Assembly (NCBI RefSeq): GCF_001685415.1
Contig: NZ_CP014989.1
Location: 2,790,001-2,854,000 of the forward strand
From: Serinicoccus hydrothermalis
Lineage (GTDB): Bacteria > Actinomycetota > Actinomycetes > Actinomycetales > Dermatophilaceae
Direction of reading: 5' to 3'
Length of the DNA: 64,000 nucleotides
Shown here in pieces: positions 1-8,979 of this stretch (its first letter is position 1; every line of letters begins with the position of its first letter). Made by a program: the position numbers and the translations under genes. The notes under the pieces were generated by a model that was not told the origin of the DNA, ran no database searches, and saw only the letters and a list, made by a program, of their open reading frames with translations.

Positions 1-1
1 G

Positions 2-922
2 CTCCGGGAGCGGGTGCTGGAGCTGGAGGACCGGCGGGCCCGGTGGCGGAGGCTCCGGCTCTCTCGCGAGCTGCTGCAGCCCCGGATCGACCGGGACCGC
101 GCGCTGCTCGCCGAGCGGGACCGGGCGTATGCCTCCGAGCAGGCGGACGTGGACCGGCTGGACCGTCCGGGGCTGCGCCGGCTCCTGGCCACCCTGGACC
201 GCTCCCTGGACGAGCGGCGGGTCGAGCAGCTCGCCGAGGCCGACGAGGCCGAGGCGCGGGCGGAGGAGGTCCGGGCCCGGCTCGCCACCCTCGCCGTCGA
301 GGCGGACCGCCTCGACGGCGACATCGCGCTCCTGGGCGACCCGGAGACGGCCTACCAGGAGGCGCTCAGCGACCTCGTCCTGGCCGCCCGCGCGCAGGGC
401 CACCTCACCGGTGCGTCCTCCGGCGGCACGGACGGCGCCGAGGAGGTGCTCGTCCCCGAGCAGGTCGTCGGCTGGGCCGAGCGGCGGCAGCAACGGATCC
501 ACCAGCGGGCCGGGATCGACGCGGTGCTGCCCGTCGCCCGGCAGCTGGTGAAGGAGCTCACGCGGGTGGACCGGCGCCTGCCCGTCGTGGCGGCGGGGAT
601 CGAGGCGTCGATCCCGGCGGGCGATCCCTACGGCGCGCTCCACTGGGTCGACGGGCTCCGTGCGGTGCGGCGGCAGATCGCCGCGGCCGAGGAGGTCGCG
701 TCGCACCTGCGTGAGGAGCTCGCGGCCTCGCGCCTCGAGGTCGACGTGCCCGAGCTCGACGACTTCCCGCAGCGGCTGGGCAGCGTCTTCGACCCGCTGA
801 GCTCACACCAGCTCCTCGAACGGGTCGAGGGGGCGGTCGCCTGGTCGGCGGACCGCCTGGCCGCGGCCAAGGCCCTGGTCGAGCGGCTCGTCGAGCTGCG
901 CGCCGAGCTCGCCGACGCGTGA
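2..922 (+). CDS. Coiled-coil hypothetical protein, 5' end outside window
   Basis: The reading frame is open from the first bases of the window to a TGA at 922, so the N-terminus is probably missing; the GTG at 14 is only the first internal start candidate. The visible 307 codons are rich in Glu, Arg, Leu and Ala with heptad-like spacing over most of the length, as in a long coiled coil, and show no signal peptide or membrane segment. I do not recognise the family. The next gene is on the opposite strand and convergent. Confidence 0.6.
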   Translation, partial: LRERVLELEDRRARWRRLRLSRELLQPRIDRDRALLAERDRAYASEQADVDRLDRPGLRRLLATLDRSLDERRVEQLAEADEAEARAEEVRARLATLAVEADRLDGDIALLGDPETAYQEALSDLVLAARAQGHLTGASSGGTDGAEEVLVPEQVVGWAERRQQRIHQRAGIDAVLPVARQLVKELTRVDRRLPVVAAGIEASIPAGDPYGALHWVDGLRAVRRQIAAAEEVASHLREELAASRLEVDVPELDDFPQRLGSVFDPLSSHQLLERVEGAVAWSADRLAAAKALVERLVELRAELADA

Positions 923-989
923 GGGCGCCGGCCGGGCACGGGGCCCGACCGGCGCGGCCACCCTGGGGTGACGGGGAGTCCCTGCCCCG

Positions 990-1496
990 TCAGCCGGTGG
1001 CCTCCTCGCGCCGGGCGGAGAGCCGGCCCCACGCCCAGTAGCCCACGGCGGCCAGGACGGCCAGGCCGAGGAGCTCGGGCAGGATCGCCGCGAGGAAGGA
1101 CAGGCCGCCGCCGAGCACGCCGAGCAGGGCGAACCCGCCGAGGGCCAGGACGACGAGCGAGCGGCCGCGGCCGTGCCGCAGACCCTGCTCGACGTGCGTG
1201 CGACCGGTGCCGTCGGGCAGGACGGTCCACGCGATGAGGTAGAGCCCGACGCCCACGCCGCCGAGCAGGGCGGCCAGCACCGCGGCGGCACGGACGGCGA
1301 CGGGGGCGACGCCGAGCCGGTCGGCGATGGTCGCGCACACGCCGCCGAGGACGGCCTGGTCGGTGCGGCGGGTGGGGAGGCGGCGCAGGGCGGCATACAG
1401 GCCGTCGAGCGAGCCGGAGCGCTGCTGCTGCGGCACGGGCTGCGGCAGGATCGGGGGGAGGTCGGAGGCGGGGGCGGAGCCGGGGTTCTCGTTCAT
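990..1496 (-). CDS. PspC domain membrane protein
   Basis: 169-residue protein. After a Pro/Gln-rich N-terminus, residues about 45-100 form a PspC domain: Arg-rich entry, 'LGGVCATIADRLGV', then a hydrophobic helix ending 'LIAWTVLPD'. Two further membrane helices follow. PspC proteins are small inner-membrane proteins linked to phage-shock or envelope-stress responses, often as an N-terminal module of sensor kinases; here the domain stands alone. The start at 1496 (MNENPGS) is chosen because the upstream in-frame extension is Arg-rich and unlike the family. The assignment is by motif. Confidence 0.8.
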   Translation of the reverse strand: MNENPGSAPASDLPPILPQPVPQQQRSGSLDGLYAALRRLPTRRTDQAVLGGVCATIADRLGVAPVAVRAAAVLAALLGGVGVGLYLIAWTVLPDGTGRTHVEQGLRHGRGRSLVVLALGGFALLGVLGGGLSFLAAILPELLGLAVLAAVGYWAWGRLSARREEATG

Positions 1497-1632
1497 GGGA
1501 CCCAGCCTGCCGCCGGCCGCTGCCCGGACCGAGCCGGTGGACCACCGGAACGGTGCGGGGGTTATCCCCCTCGGCCGGCACCGGATGCCGTTGCGACCGG
1601 CGATCCTCCCGGGCATCGCGCCCCGAGCGCCC

Positions 1633-1638
1633 TACCGT
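1633..1638 (+). promoter_or_regulatory. Leaderless-type -10 (TACCGT) for the ATP-grasp gene
   Basis: TACCGT lies 7 bp before the ATG at 1646, placing the expected transcription start at or next to the start codon. No ribosome-binding site is visible. It supports the 1646 start over the earlier in-frame one. Confidence 0.45.
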
Positions 1639-1645
1639 GGGGCGC

Positions 1646-3025
1646 ATGCCTGACGCGCGACGCAGCCGCAACCGGCGTGCGGTGCTGCTCCTCGCGCACG
1701 CGCGCGACCGGGGCGCGGTGACCGCGGCGCGGGCGCTGCAGCGGGCAGGGTGGCGGGTCGGCGCCGGCTCGAGCCGGGTCGACGGCGGCCTGCTCGGGGC
1801 CTCGGGCGCGGTCGGGTGCCTGCACCCACTGCCTCGTCCCAGCGGCGACCACGACGTCTTCGTCCGGAGGCTGCGCGCGGCGATCTCCGACGGCGGCTAC
1901 GACGTCGTCGTCGGGTCGGGGGACGACTGGATGGCCGCGCTCGCGCACCACCGTGACCGCATCGAGGCACGGGTCGCCCACCCCGACGAGGCGGTGGTGA
2001 GCGCGGGGATGGACAAGCTCGCGCTGCACCGGCTGGCCCTGGAGGTCGGGCTGGCGACGCCCCCCACGCGCAGCCTGGCCGCCGCGTCCGTGGCCGGGGT
2101 CCCGCTGCCCACCGTCGTGAAGAACCGCCGCCACTGGACGCCGCACCACGACCGGCGGCACCGGATCGAGACCGCGGTGTGCCGCACGCCGGCCCAGCTG
2201 GAGCAGCACCTGCTGTCCTTCGCCTCCGAGCACGACGAGCCGGTGCTCCAGGAGCCGGTGGAGGGCCACCTCGCGGCACTCATCGGGGTGATGCACGAGG
2301 GGCGCCTCACCGGACGGGTGCAGCAGGTTTCGCCCCGGGTCTTCCCGACGCCCTCGGGGGCCTCGGCGCGGGCGCGCACGGTCCCCGTCGAGCCCCTGCT
2401 CGCGGCCCGTTGCGAGGAGCTGCTGCGCGCCCTGGGGTGGACCGGGCTGGTGGAGCTGCAGTTCCTCGTCGGTGCGGACGGGGTGCACCGGCTCATCGAC
2501 CTCAACGGCCGTTTCTTCGGGTCGCTGGCCCTCAGCGAGGCGGCTCGGCCCGGGCTGGTGGACGCCGGGCTGCGGGCGGCGGCGGGGCTGCCGGTGCCCG
2601 AGCTGGGCGACGGGCGGGCCGGGCTGCGCTACCAGTGGCTGCCGGGCGACCTGCGCCGGGCCGTCCAGGAGCGCCGTCGGGGGCTGGCCGCCGACGTGCT
2701 CGGCACCCTGACGTGGGCCCTGGGGGCCCGGCACAGCATCGCCGGAGCCGGCGACCCCGGTCCGGCCCTCCGCCTCCTGGCCGGGCGGCTCGTCGCCGAG
2801 CCCGCCGGGACGTCGGTGCCCTCAGCGGCGCCGCAGCTGCTGGACGACCTCGAGCACCACGAAGCGCTCCGGGGCGCGCATCACGGCCAGGGCGAGCTGG
2901 TAGACGAGCGCCCCGGTCACGAGGCCCAGCGCGGCGACCCACCAGACCTGTTCGGTGTGTACGGCGCCGACCGCCAGCCGGGCCACGAGGGTCGCGGCGA
3001 GCAGCGCCAGAGCGGCGCGGCCTAG
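1646..3025 (+). CDS. ATP-grasp domain protein with read-through tail
   Basis: Residues about 100-300 look like a carbamoyl-phosphate-synthase-type ATP-grasp fold: 'TVVKNRRHW' as the first ATP-binding strand and 'LIDLNGRFFGSLAL' near residue 285 as the Mg-binding Asp/Asn motif. Such enzymes form carboxylate-amine or similar bonds through acyl-phosphates; the substrate is unknown. The next gene, a MurJ-like flippase, suggests a cell-surface polymer role (inference). The last roughly 68 codons (2822-3025) run antisense through the flippase 3' end and have the composition of an antisense frame. A stop was probably lost, or the sequence carries a frameshift near 2800. Confidence 0.7.
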   Translation: MPDARRSRNRRAVLLLAHARDRGAVTAARALQRAGWRVGAGSSRVDGGLLGASGAVGCLHPLPRPSGDHDVFVRRLRAAISDGGYDVVVGSGDDWMAALAHHRDRIEARVAHPDEAVVSAGMDKLALHRLALEVGLATPPTRSLAAASVAGVPLPTVVKNRRHWTPHHDRRHRIETAVCRTPAQLEQHLLSFASEHDEPVLQEPVEGHLAALIGVMHEGRLTGRVQQVSPRVFPTPSGASARARTVPVEPLLAARCEELLRALGWTGLVELQFLVGADGVHRLIDLNGRFFGSLALSEAARPGLVDAGLRAAAGLPVPELGDGRAGLRYQWLPGDLRRAVQERRRGLAADVLGTLTWALGARHSIAGAGDPGPALRLLAGRLVAEPAGTSVPSAAPQLLDDLEHHEALRGAHHGQGELVDERPGHEAQRGDPPDLFGVYGADRQPGHEGRGEQRQSGAA

Positions 3026-4357
3026 CAGCAGGCCGCTCGCCCGCACCGGCACGAGGTGGTGCCGGTATGCCGCCAGCCACCCGGTGAGGACGGCCGCCAC
3101 GAGCAGCGAGGCCGAGGTGGCGATGACGATGCCGGCCACCCCGAGGACCGGCGCCAGTGCGAGGTCGCCCACGACGTTGACGACCATCGCGAGGGTGCCG
3201 ATGGCCACCGGTCCGCGGGTATCGCCCACCGTGTAGCAGGCGCTGACGAGGACCTGGCGGCAGGCGAGGGCGAGCAGCCCGGGGACGAACCAGAGCACGG
3301 CCACCGCGGTGAGCCGGACCGCGTCGGCGTCGAACTCGCCCCGGCCGAAGGCGAGGGCCACCACCTGCTCCGGCGCGACGAGCAGCACCACGGCCACCGG
3401 CCCGAGGAGGGTGAGCGAGACGGCCAGCCCGCGGTGCACGAGGCGGCGGACCCGGGCGCGCCCGTCGGCCTGCGCGGCGGCCGCGGCCATGGCGGGGTAG
3501 AGGGGGGCGACCAGCGCGGCCACGACGAGGGTCTCGGGCAGGTTGACCAGCCGCCAGCCGAGGAAGACCGCCGAGACCGCCCCCTCGCCGACGGTGGAGG
3601 CCACGGCGCGGTCCACCAGGGTGTTGACGTTGAGCAGCGCCTGCCCGAGGACCAGGGGCGGGAGCATCGCGGTGATCTCGCGCACCCCGGGGGAGTCGCC
3701 GCGGAGCCGCGCCCGCACCGGCCAGCGGTGCCGGAGCACGGGCACGAGCTGCAGGGCGAGCCGGGCCAGCGAGCCCACGAGGAAGCCGACCGCGAGGGCG
3801 ACGATCCCGAGGTGCGGGCCGAGCAGGCCGGCCGCGGCGATCATCACGAGGTTGAAGGGCACCCCCTGGAGCGCCCCCCACCGGAAGATCCCGTGCGCCT
3901 GCGCCTGCGCCACGAGCAGGTCGGTGGCCGCGACGACGACCGTGGTGACCAGCACGATGCGGGTCAGCAGCACCAGCACGTCCGCCGCCTCGCCGGTGAG
4001 GCCGGGCGCCAGCAGCCGGGAGACGGGGGCCGCGGCGATCCCCAGGGCGACGCTCAGGGCGCCGATGCCGACGACCGCACGGGTGAGGACGACGTCGAAG
4101 GTGCGGTGGCCCGGGCATACCTCCTCGCCGTCCGCCTCCCGCGCGAGCACCGGCGTGCTCGCCCGGGTGAGCGAGGTGCCGAGCAGGCCCAGCACGATGT
4201 TGGCCAGGCCCAGCGCCACGAAGTAGGCGTCGAGCTGCGGCCCGGCGCCGTAGACCGCCGCGATGACGGCGTCGCGGACGAAGCCGAGCAGCGTGGAGAC
4301 GCCGGTGAGGCCGGCGACGAGCAGCGCGGCGCGACCGATGCTCGGTCGGGTCACCAC
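2822..4357 (-). CDS. MurJ/MviN-like lipid flippase
   Basis: 511-residue polytopic membrane protein with about 14 hydrophobic segments and the MVF/MATE pattern: 'GVSTLLGFVRDAVIAAVYG' at the N-terminus, then repeated helix pairs. MurJ proteins flip lipid-linked cell wall precursors (lipid II) across the membrane; related proteins export other lipid-linked sugars. It lacks the kinase-like extension found in some actinobacterial MurJ proteins. It starts with GTG at 4357 (a second GTG follows directly) and converges with the ATP-grasp gene, overlapping it by 204 bp. A paralogous exporter rather than the essential MurJ is possible given this neighbour. Confidence 0.8.
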   Translation of the reverse strand: MVTRPSIGRAALLVAGLTGVSTLLGFVRDAVIAAVYGAGPQLDAYFVALGLANIVLGLLGTSLTRASTPVLAREADGEEVCPGHRTFDVVLTRAVVGIGALSVALGIAAAPVSRLLAPGLTGEAADVLVLLTRIVLVTTVVVAATDLLVAQAQAHGIFRWGALQGVPFNLVMIAAAGLLGPHLGIVALAVGFLVGSLARLALQLVPVLRHRWPVRARLRGDSPGVREITAMLPPLVLGQALLNVNTLVDRAVASTVGEGAVSAVFLGWRLVNLPETLVVAALVAPLYPAMAAAAAQADGRARVRRLVHRGLAVSLTLLGPVAVVLLVAPEQVVALAFGRGEFDADAVRLTAVAVLWFVPGLLALACRQVLVSACYTVGDTRGPVAIGTLAMVVNVVGDLALAPVLGVAGIVIATSASLLVAAVLTGWLAAYRHHLVPVRASGLLLGRAALALLAATLVARLAVGAVHTEQVWWVAALGLVTGALVYQLALAVMRAPERFVVLEVVQQLRRR

Positions 4358-4379
4358 CGGGTGCCCCGCGCGGCCGCTG

Positions 4380-5780
4380 TCAGAGGTTGATCATGTGCCC
4401 GGCGATGCCGTGCACGGCCTCCTTGACGGCCTCACCCAGCGTCGGGTGCGCGAAGACGACCCGCGACATCTCGTCGGCGGTGAGGTCCCACGTCTGCGCC
4501 AGGTTGAGCACCGGCAGCAGCTCGGTGACGTCCGGGCCGATGAGGTGCGCGCCGAGGATCTCGTTGTACTTCGAGTCCGCGACCACCTTGACGAAGCCGA
4601 CGCTCTCGCCCTGGCCCATCGCCTTGCCGTTCGCCGAGAAGGGGAACTGCGCCGTCTTGACGTCGTGCCCGGCGTCCTTGGCCGCCTGCTCGGTCATGCC
4701 CATCGAGGCGATCTGCGGGTGGCAGTAGGTGGCGCGGGGGATGAAGGTGTAGTCCAGCGGCATCGTCTCGGCGCCGGCCAGGGTCTCCGCGGCGATGATG
4801 CCCTGGGACTCGGCGGTGTGCGCGAGCATGAGCTTCGCGGTGACGTCACCGATGGCATACACGTGGTCGACGTTGGTGCGCAGGTAGTCGTCGACGGCGA
4901 TGGCGCCGCGCTCGGTGAGCTCGACGCCCGTCGTCTCCAGGCCGAAGCCCTCGACGCGCGGGGCGAAGCCGATGGCCGAGAGCAGCTTGTCCGCCTCGAG
5001 GGTCTGCGAGTCGCCGCCGTCGGCGGGGGTCACGGTGACCTTGACGCCGTCGCCGGTGTCCTCGACGTTCTCGACCTTGGTGCTCGTCATGATCTTCACG
5101 CCGAGCTTCTTGTACTCCTTGGCCAGCGCCTTGGAGATCTCCGGCTCCTCCAGCGGGACGATCCGGTCGAGGAACTCCACGATGGTCACGTCGACGCCGT
5201 AGTTGGCCATGACGTAGGCGAACTCGACGCCGATCGCGCCGGAGCCGGCGATGACGATCGAGCCGGGCAGCTCCTCGTCGAGGATCTGCTCCTCGTAGGT
5301 CACGACGTTCTTGCTGACCTCGACGCCCGGCAGCATCTTGGTGACCGAGCCGGTGGCCAGGATGAGGTCGTCGAAGGTGAGCTGGGTGGTGTTGCCGTCG
5401 TCATCCTTGACGTCCATCGAGGTCGCCGAGGTGAGCGTGCCCCAGCCGTCGACCTCGGTGATCTTGTTCTTCTTCATGAGGAAGTGGACGCCCTTGACGA
5501 TGCCCGAGCTGACCTTGCGGCTGCGCTGGTGGGCGGGGGCGTAGGACATCGTGGCGTCGCCCTCGATGCCGTAGAGGTCCTTCTCGTGGTTGAGGGTGTG
5601 CGCGAGCGCGGCGTTCTTCAGCAGCGCCTTGCTCGGGATGCACCCGACGTTGAGGCAGACCCCGCCCCAGTACTTCTTCTCGACGACGGCGACCTTCTTG
5701 CCCAGCTGGGACGCGCGGATCGCCGCGACATACCCGCCGGGGCCGGCGCCCAGGACAACAACGTCATAGTGATCGGCCAT
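4380..5780 (-). CDS. lpdA: Dihydrolipoyl dehydrogenase
   Basis: 466-residue flavoprotein disulfide reductase, usual length for the family. The FAD-binding '[10 protein letters not shown]' is at residues 11-20, the redox-active pair in '[10 protein letters not shown]' at Cys42 and Cys47, the NAD-binding [10 protein letters not shown] near 180, and the C-terminal catalytic His-Glu in 'HPTLGEA'. It reoxidises dihydrolipoamide in pyruvate and 2-oxoglutarate dehydrogenases and the glycine cleavage system. No E1 or E2 genes are nearby, so it is probably the shared E3. Codon use is less GC-extreme than in its neighbours, typical of a highly expressed gene. Confidence 0.95.
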   Translation of the reverse strand: MADHYDVVVLGAGPGGYVAAIRASQLGKKVAVVEKKYWGGVCLNVGCIPSKALLKNAALAHTLNHEKDLYGIEGDATMSYAPAHQRSRKVSSGIVKGVHFLMKKNKITEVDGWGTLTSATSMDVKDDDGNTTQLTFDDLILATGSVTKMLPGVEVSKNVVTYEEQILDEELPGSIVIAGSGAIGVEFAYVMANYGVDVTIVEFLDRIVPLEEPEISKALAKEYKKLGVKIMTSTKVENVEDTGDGVKVTVTPADGGDSQTLEADKLLSAIGFAPRVEGFGLETTGVELTERGAIAVDDYLRTNVDHVYAIGDVTAKLMLAHTAESQGIIAAETLAGAETMPLDYTFIPRATYCHPQIASMGMTEQAAKDAGHDVKTAQFPFSANGKAMGQGESVGFVKVVADSKYNEILGAHLIGPDVTELLPVLNLAQTWDLTADEMSRVVFAHPTLGEAVKEAVHGIAGHMINL

Positions 5781-5786
5781 GGGGTC

Positions 5787-5792
5787 AGACTA
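5787..5792 (-). promoter_or_regulatory. Leaderless-type -10 (TAGTCT) for lpdA
   Basis: Read on the minus strand, TAGTCT lies 6 bp before the ATG at 5780, with no ribosome-binding site between. Confidence 0.45.
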
Positions 5793-5796
5793 ATGC

Positions 5797-5926
5797 CACA
5801 CCCGGGGGCTTCGCCCCCGGGTTGCCCCACGCCCGGGGGCTCCGCCCCGGGCCCGGGACTCGCTTCGCTCGCTCGTTCCCTTCGTTCCGGGCAACCAGGC
5901 TCGCTGCGCTCGCGGTTGCCCGGGGT
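5797..5926. repeat. Intergenic palindromic repeat, copy 1
   Basis: Non-coding block between lpdA and padR made of stacked hairpins: two G-rich/C-rich stems with TTCG or TCCG loops (5802-5864), then a perfect 10-bp stem, CCGGGCAACC at 5887-5896 pairing with 5914-5923 around a 17-nt loop. The same block recurs at about 9318-9436 with the same loop and altered stem bases. It may terminate padR or lpdA transcripts, or be a small REP-like interspersed element. Confidence 0.75.
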
Positions 5927-6753
5927 CAGTCCTCGACGATCTCGCCCTCGGCGATCTCCTCGGGGTCCTCGCCCTGCCGGGAGTCCTCCTCGAACTCGTC
6001 GCGGGCGACCTCGGCCTCGGCCAGCATGCGGTAGAGGTCGCGCCGGGTGCGGTCGAGCAGCTCGGCCGCCTCCTGGTTGAGCTGGTCCTGGCCGGACTGG
6101 CCGACGGCCTGGGTGGCCATCGCCACGCTGCCCAGGGCCTTCCACAGGGTGCCCGAGCTGCCGCGGCGGTCCCGCTCGCGCTCGCCCCGTCCGCCGTGGC
6201 CGCTGTGCGCGCCGTGGCGGTGGCCACGACCGCGCGGGCCCCGACGCTCCTCCCGGTCCTGCCGGTCCTGCGCCCACGGGTCGTCGGGCTCCTCGCCGCC
6301 GGCCCAGCCCTGCGGGGGGAGGTCCTGCGCGGCCGCCCGGCCGGCCTCGGTGAGCTCGTAGGCGCGACGACCGTCGACCTCGGTCTGCGAGACCAGGCCC
6401 TCGTCCTCGAGCTGGGCCAGCGCGGGGTAGATCGCGCCGGAGCTGGGCCGCCAGGCGCCGCCGGAGCTCTGCTCGATCTCCTGCATGAGCTGGTAGCCGT
6501 TCATCGGCTCGCGCTGCAGCAGGTGCAGCACCGCGTTGCGGACGTCCCCGCGCCGCGCGCGTCGCGGGCCGCCCTGGGGGCCGAAGCCCTGCGGGCCCCA
6601 GGGTCCACCGCGCCGTCCGCGTCCGCCGGGGCCGGGGCCCTGCGGGCCGAACGGCCCGCCCGGCTGGCCGAAGACCTGACCGAGCAGCCCGTTCGGGCCG
6701 AAGATCTGGTCGTCCATGTTGCCGAAACCGCCGAAGTTCTGTCTGGAAGTCAT
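5926..6753 (-). CDS. PadR family transcriptional regulator
   Basis: 275 residues. The first 65 are a Gly/Pro/Gln-rich, probably disordered segment; residues about 70-145 are a PadR winged helix-turn-helix ('[10 protein letters not shown]', then '[17 protein letters not shown]', then the '[12 protein letters not shown]' wing). The C-terminal part is charged and helical. PadR proteins are repressors of stress or efflux genes and often bind their own promoters. The ATG at 6753 is preceded by a good GAGGGGAA ribosome-binding site. A promoter with an inverted repeat over its -35 lies just upstream, consistent with autoregulation (inference). No effector gene is adjacent; the divergent neighbour is the ilv operon. 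Confidence 0.88.
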   Translation of the reverse strand: MTSRQNFGGFGNMDDQIFGPNGLLGQVFGQPGGPFGPQGPGPGGRGRRGGPWGPQGFGPQGGPRRARRGDVRNAVLHLLQREPMNGYQLMQEIEQSSGGAWRPSSGAIYPALAQLEDEGLVSQTEVDGRRAYELTEAGRAAAQDLPPQGWAGGEEPDDPWAQDRQDREERRGPRGRGHRHGAHSGHGGRGERERDRRGSSGTLWKALGSVAMATQAVGQSGQDQLNQEAAELLDRTRRDLYRMLAEAEVARDEFEEDSRQGEDPEEIAEGEIVED

Positions 6754-6805
6754 GTGCTTCCCCTCTCTGGTGTGCGCACGGACAGCCCGTGCGTCGTCAT
6801 ACGTC

Positions 6806-6842
6806 AGAATAACAAGATGTGTCTCGTTATGTCAACGACATA
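6806..6842 (-). promoter_or_regulatory. padR promoter with overlapping inverted repeat
   Basis: On the minus strand TTGACA (6835-6830) and TATTCT (6811-6806) are spaced 18 bp apart, a near-consensus housekeeping promoter. The inverted repeat TATGTC-AAC-GACATA (6828-6842) covers the -35. ATGT/ACAT half-sites are typical of PadR operators, so this is a likely autoregulatory site. The AT-rich stretch stands out against the GC-rich surroundings. Confidence 0.65.
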
Positions 6843-6917
6843 TCGATAACTCGATGGGTGTGCGACGTGTCACATACCTATGCACCGGGTTGACGCGGCG
6901 GCATCCGAGGAGGTTGT

Positions 6918-6959
6918 ATGTCCCTCATGCAGTGCTTCGTTCTCGTACTTATTACCTAG
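6918..6959 (+). CDS. ilv leader peptide ([13 protein letters not shown])
   Basis: 13-codon ORF preceded by a strong GAGGAGG ribosome-binding site (6907-6913). It ends with Phe-Val-Leu-Val-Leu-Ile-Thr codons and a TAG at 6957, so five of the last seven residues are branched-chain amino acids. Regulatory codons for all three products of the downstream operon, followed 40 bp later by a terminator hairpin, are the hallmark of ribosome-mediated attenuation as in other ilvB leaders. The peptide itself needs no function. An alternative start is the internal ATG at 6927. Confidence 0.85.
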   Translation: MSLMQCFVLVLIT

Positions 6960-6998
6960 GGACGCGCCGTCGGCCGATCCTCGCCATCGACGCGTCCT

Positions 6999-7032
6999 CC
7001 CCTCGCCAGCCCACCGGGCCGAGGGGTTTTTT
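6999..7032 (+). terminator. ilv attenuator (rho-independent terminator)
   Basis: CCCCTCG (6999-7005) pairs with CGAGGGG (7020-7026), with further pairing in the loop region (GCCC/GGGC), followed directly by six T (7027-7032). It sits between the leader peptide and ilvB. A T-tract is rare in this DNA, so the hairpin stands out. A GACGCG (6961-6966)/CGCGTC (6991-6996) pairing upstream could form part of the alternative fold; I did not resolve a full antiterminator. Confidence 0.85.
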
Positions 7033-7072
7033 GTTGCCACTGCCCAGACCACCGGAAGTCAGGACCCACCCC

Positions 7073-8878
7073 ATGACCACCACCCACATCCCCGACGGCG
7101 CCACCGCGATCCCGCCCGGCGTCACCGGCGGCACCTCGACGGGTGCCCAGCAGCGGACCGGCGCCGAGGCGCTGGTGGCCACGCTGGAGCGGCTCGGCGT
7201 CGAGCACGTCTTCGGGCTGCCGGGGGGCGCGGTGCTCCCGCTCTACGACGCGCTCTACGGCGCCAAGGTCCGCCACATCCTCGTCCGGCACGAGCAGGGC
7301 GCGGGCCACGCCGCCCAGGGGTATGCCGCCGCCACCGGCAAGGTGGGCGTCTGCATGGCGACCTCGGGCCCGGGGGCGACCAACCTCGTCACCTCGCTCG
7401 CGGACGCCAACATGGACTCGGTGCCGATGGTCGCGATCACCGGCAACGTCGCCAGCTCGGCCATCGGGTCCGACGCCTTCCAGGAGGCGGACATCCGGTC
7501 GATCTCGATGCCGGTGACCAAGCACTCCTTCCTGGTCACGAACCCGGACGAGATCGCGGCCACCCTCGCCTCGGCCTTCCACATCGCCTCCACCGGCCGG
7601 CCCGGCCCGGTCCTGGTCGACGTGACCAAGGACGCCCTGGTCGCCGCTGCCGACGAGTCGCTGCTCCAGCTGCCGATGCCGGGCTACCGCACCCCGAGCA
7701 GCCCCGCGCCCGAGGAGGTGCGGGACGCCGTCGAGCTCATGCTCACGGCGCGGCGCCCGGTCCTCTACGTCGGCGGCGGCTGCGTGCGGGCCAACGCGGC
7801 GCGGCAGGTCCGCGAGCTCGCCGAGCTCACCGGCATACCCGTCGTCACCACGCTCATGGCGCGTGGCGTCTTCCCGGACAGCCACCCGCAGCACATGGGG
7901 ATGCCCGGCATGCACGGCAGCGTCTCCGGCGTCGCGACGCTGCAGAAGTCGGACCTCATCGTCAGCCTCGGCGCCCGCTTCGACGACCGGGTCACCGGCG
8001 CGAAGCACACCTTCGCCCCGGACGCGACGATCGTGCACGCCGACATCGACCCGGCCGAGATCGGCAAGAACTTCCCGACCGCGGTGGGCCTCGTCGGCGA
8101 CGCCCGGGAGAGCATCGGGCTCATGGTCACCGAGTGGACGCGGCGCACCGCGGCCGGCGCGACGCCCCGCCACGAGGCGTGGGTGCGCCGCTGCTCGTCG
8201 TGGAAGCAGCGCTACCCGCTCGGTTACGACACCCCCTCCGACGGTGCCCTGGCCCCGCAGCTCGTCATCGAGCGGCTCGGCGCGCTCTCCGGCCCGGACA
8301 CGGTCTTCGCCGCCGGGGTCGGGCAGCACCAGATGTGGGCCAGCCAGTTCATCACCTACGACGAGCCGCGGCGTTGGCTCAACTCCGGGGGCCTCGGGAC
8401 GATGGGGTATGCCGTGCCCGCCGCCATGGGTGCCAAGGTCGGCCGCCCGGACTCGACCGTCTGGGCGATCGACGGGGACGGCTGCTTCCAGATGACCAAC
8501 CAGGAGCTCGCGACCTGCTCGGTCGAGGGCATACCCATCAAGGTCGCGATCATCAACAACGCCGCGCTCGGGATGGTCAAGCAGTGGCAGGCGCTGTTCT
8601 ACTCCGAGCGGTTCAGCCACAGCCAGCTGCCCTCGATGCAGGTCCCGGACTTCGCGACGCTCGCGACGGCCTACGGCTGCGTCGGGCTGCGCTGCGACCG
8701 CGCCGAGGACGTCGACTCCACCATCGAGGCGGCCATGGCGGTCGACGACCAGCCGGTCGTGGTGGACTTCCGGGTCAGCCAGGACGCCATGGTCTGGCCG
8801 ATGGTCGCGGCCGGCACGAGCAACGACGACATCCAGCACGCCCGCGACGTGCGACCCGACTTCGGGGAGGACGAATGA
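7073..8878 (+). CDS. ilvB: Acetolactate synthase large subunit
   Basis: 601 residues, full length. It makes 2-acetolactate and 2-aceto-2-hydroxybutyrate, the first common step of Val, Leu and Ile synthesis. The thiamine-diphosphate activating Glu is in '[13 protein letters not shown]' near residue 73, the central FAD domain spans about 220-370, and the Mg/ThDP motif '[12 protein letters not shown]' is near 467. The start at 7073 is used because the upstream frame crosses the leader peptide and terminator. It is first in the operon ilvB-ilvN-ilvC-ilvD and is controlled by the attenuator. Its stop overlaps an ATG that opens the ilvN frame. Confidence 0.96.
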   Translation: MTTTHIPDGATAIPPGVTGGTSTGAQQRTGAEALVATLERLGVEHVFGLPGGAVLPLYDALYGAKVRHILVRHEQGAGHAAQGYAAATGKVGVCMATSGPGATNLVTSLADANMDSVPMVAITGNVASSAIGSDAFQEADIRSISMPVTKHSFLVTNPDEIAATLASAFHIASTGRPGPVLVDVTKDALVAAADESLLQLPMPGYRTPSSPAPEEVRDAVELMLTARRPVLYVGGGCVRANAARQVRELAELTGIPVVTTLMARGVFPDSHPQHMGMPGMHGSVSGVATLQKSDLIVSLGARFDDRVTGAKHTFAPDATIVHADIDPAEIGKNFPTAVGLVGDARESIGLMVTEWTRRTAAGATPRHEAWVRRCSSWKQRYPLGYDTPSDGALAPQLVIERLGALSGPDTVFAAGVGQHQMWASQFITYDEPRRWLNSGGLGTMGYAVPAAMGAKVGRPDSTVWAIDGDGCFQMTNQELATCSVEGIPIKVAIINNAALGMVKQWQALFYSERFSHSQLPSMQVPDFATLATAYGCVGLRCDRAEDVDSTIEAAMAVDDQPVVVDFRVSQDAMVWPMVAAGTSNDDIQHARDVRPDFGEDE

Positions 8879-8979
8879 CCCTGCTGTCCGACTACCCGCC
8901 CCACGACGCCGACGTCCCGACGCCGGCCCCCGCATACCAACCGCACACCGCCCAGCACCACCCGACGAAAGGCACCACC

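Noticed and set aside
6841-6917. Promoter of the ilv leader around TACCTA (6875-6880)
   Set aside because: A -10-like string is present but no acceptable -35 is found at 16-18 bp, so I did not list it as a feature.
8875-8979. Longer ilvN from the ATG overlapping the ilvB stop
   Set aside because: The extension is Pro/His/Thr-rich and unlike the family, and the ATG at 8980 has a better ribosome-binding site; kept only as an alternative.
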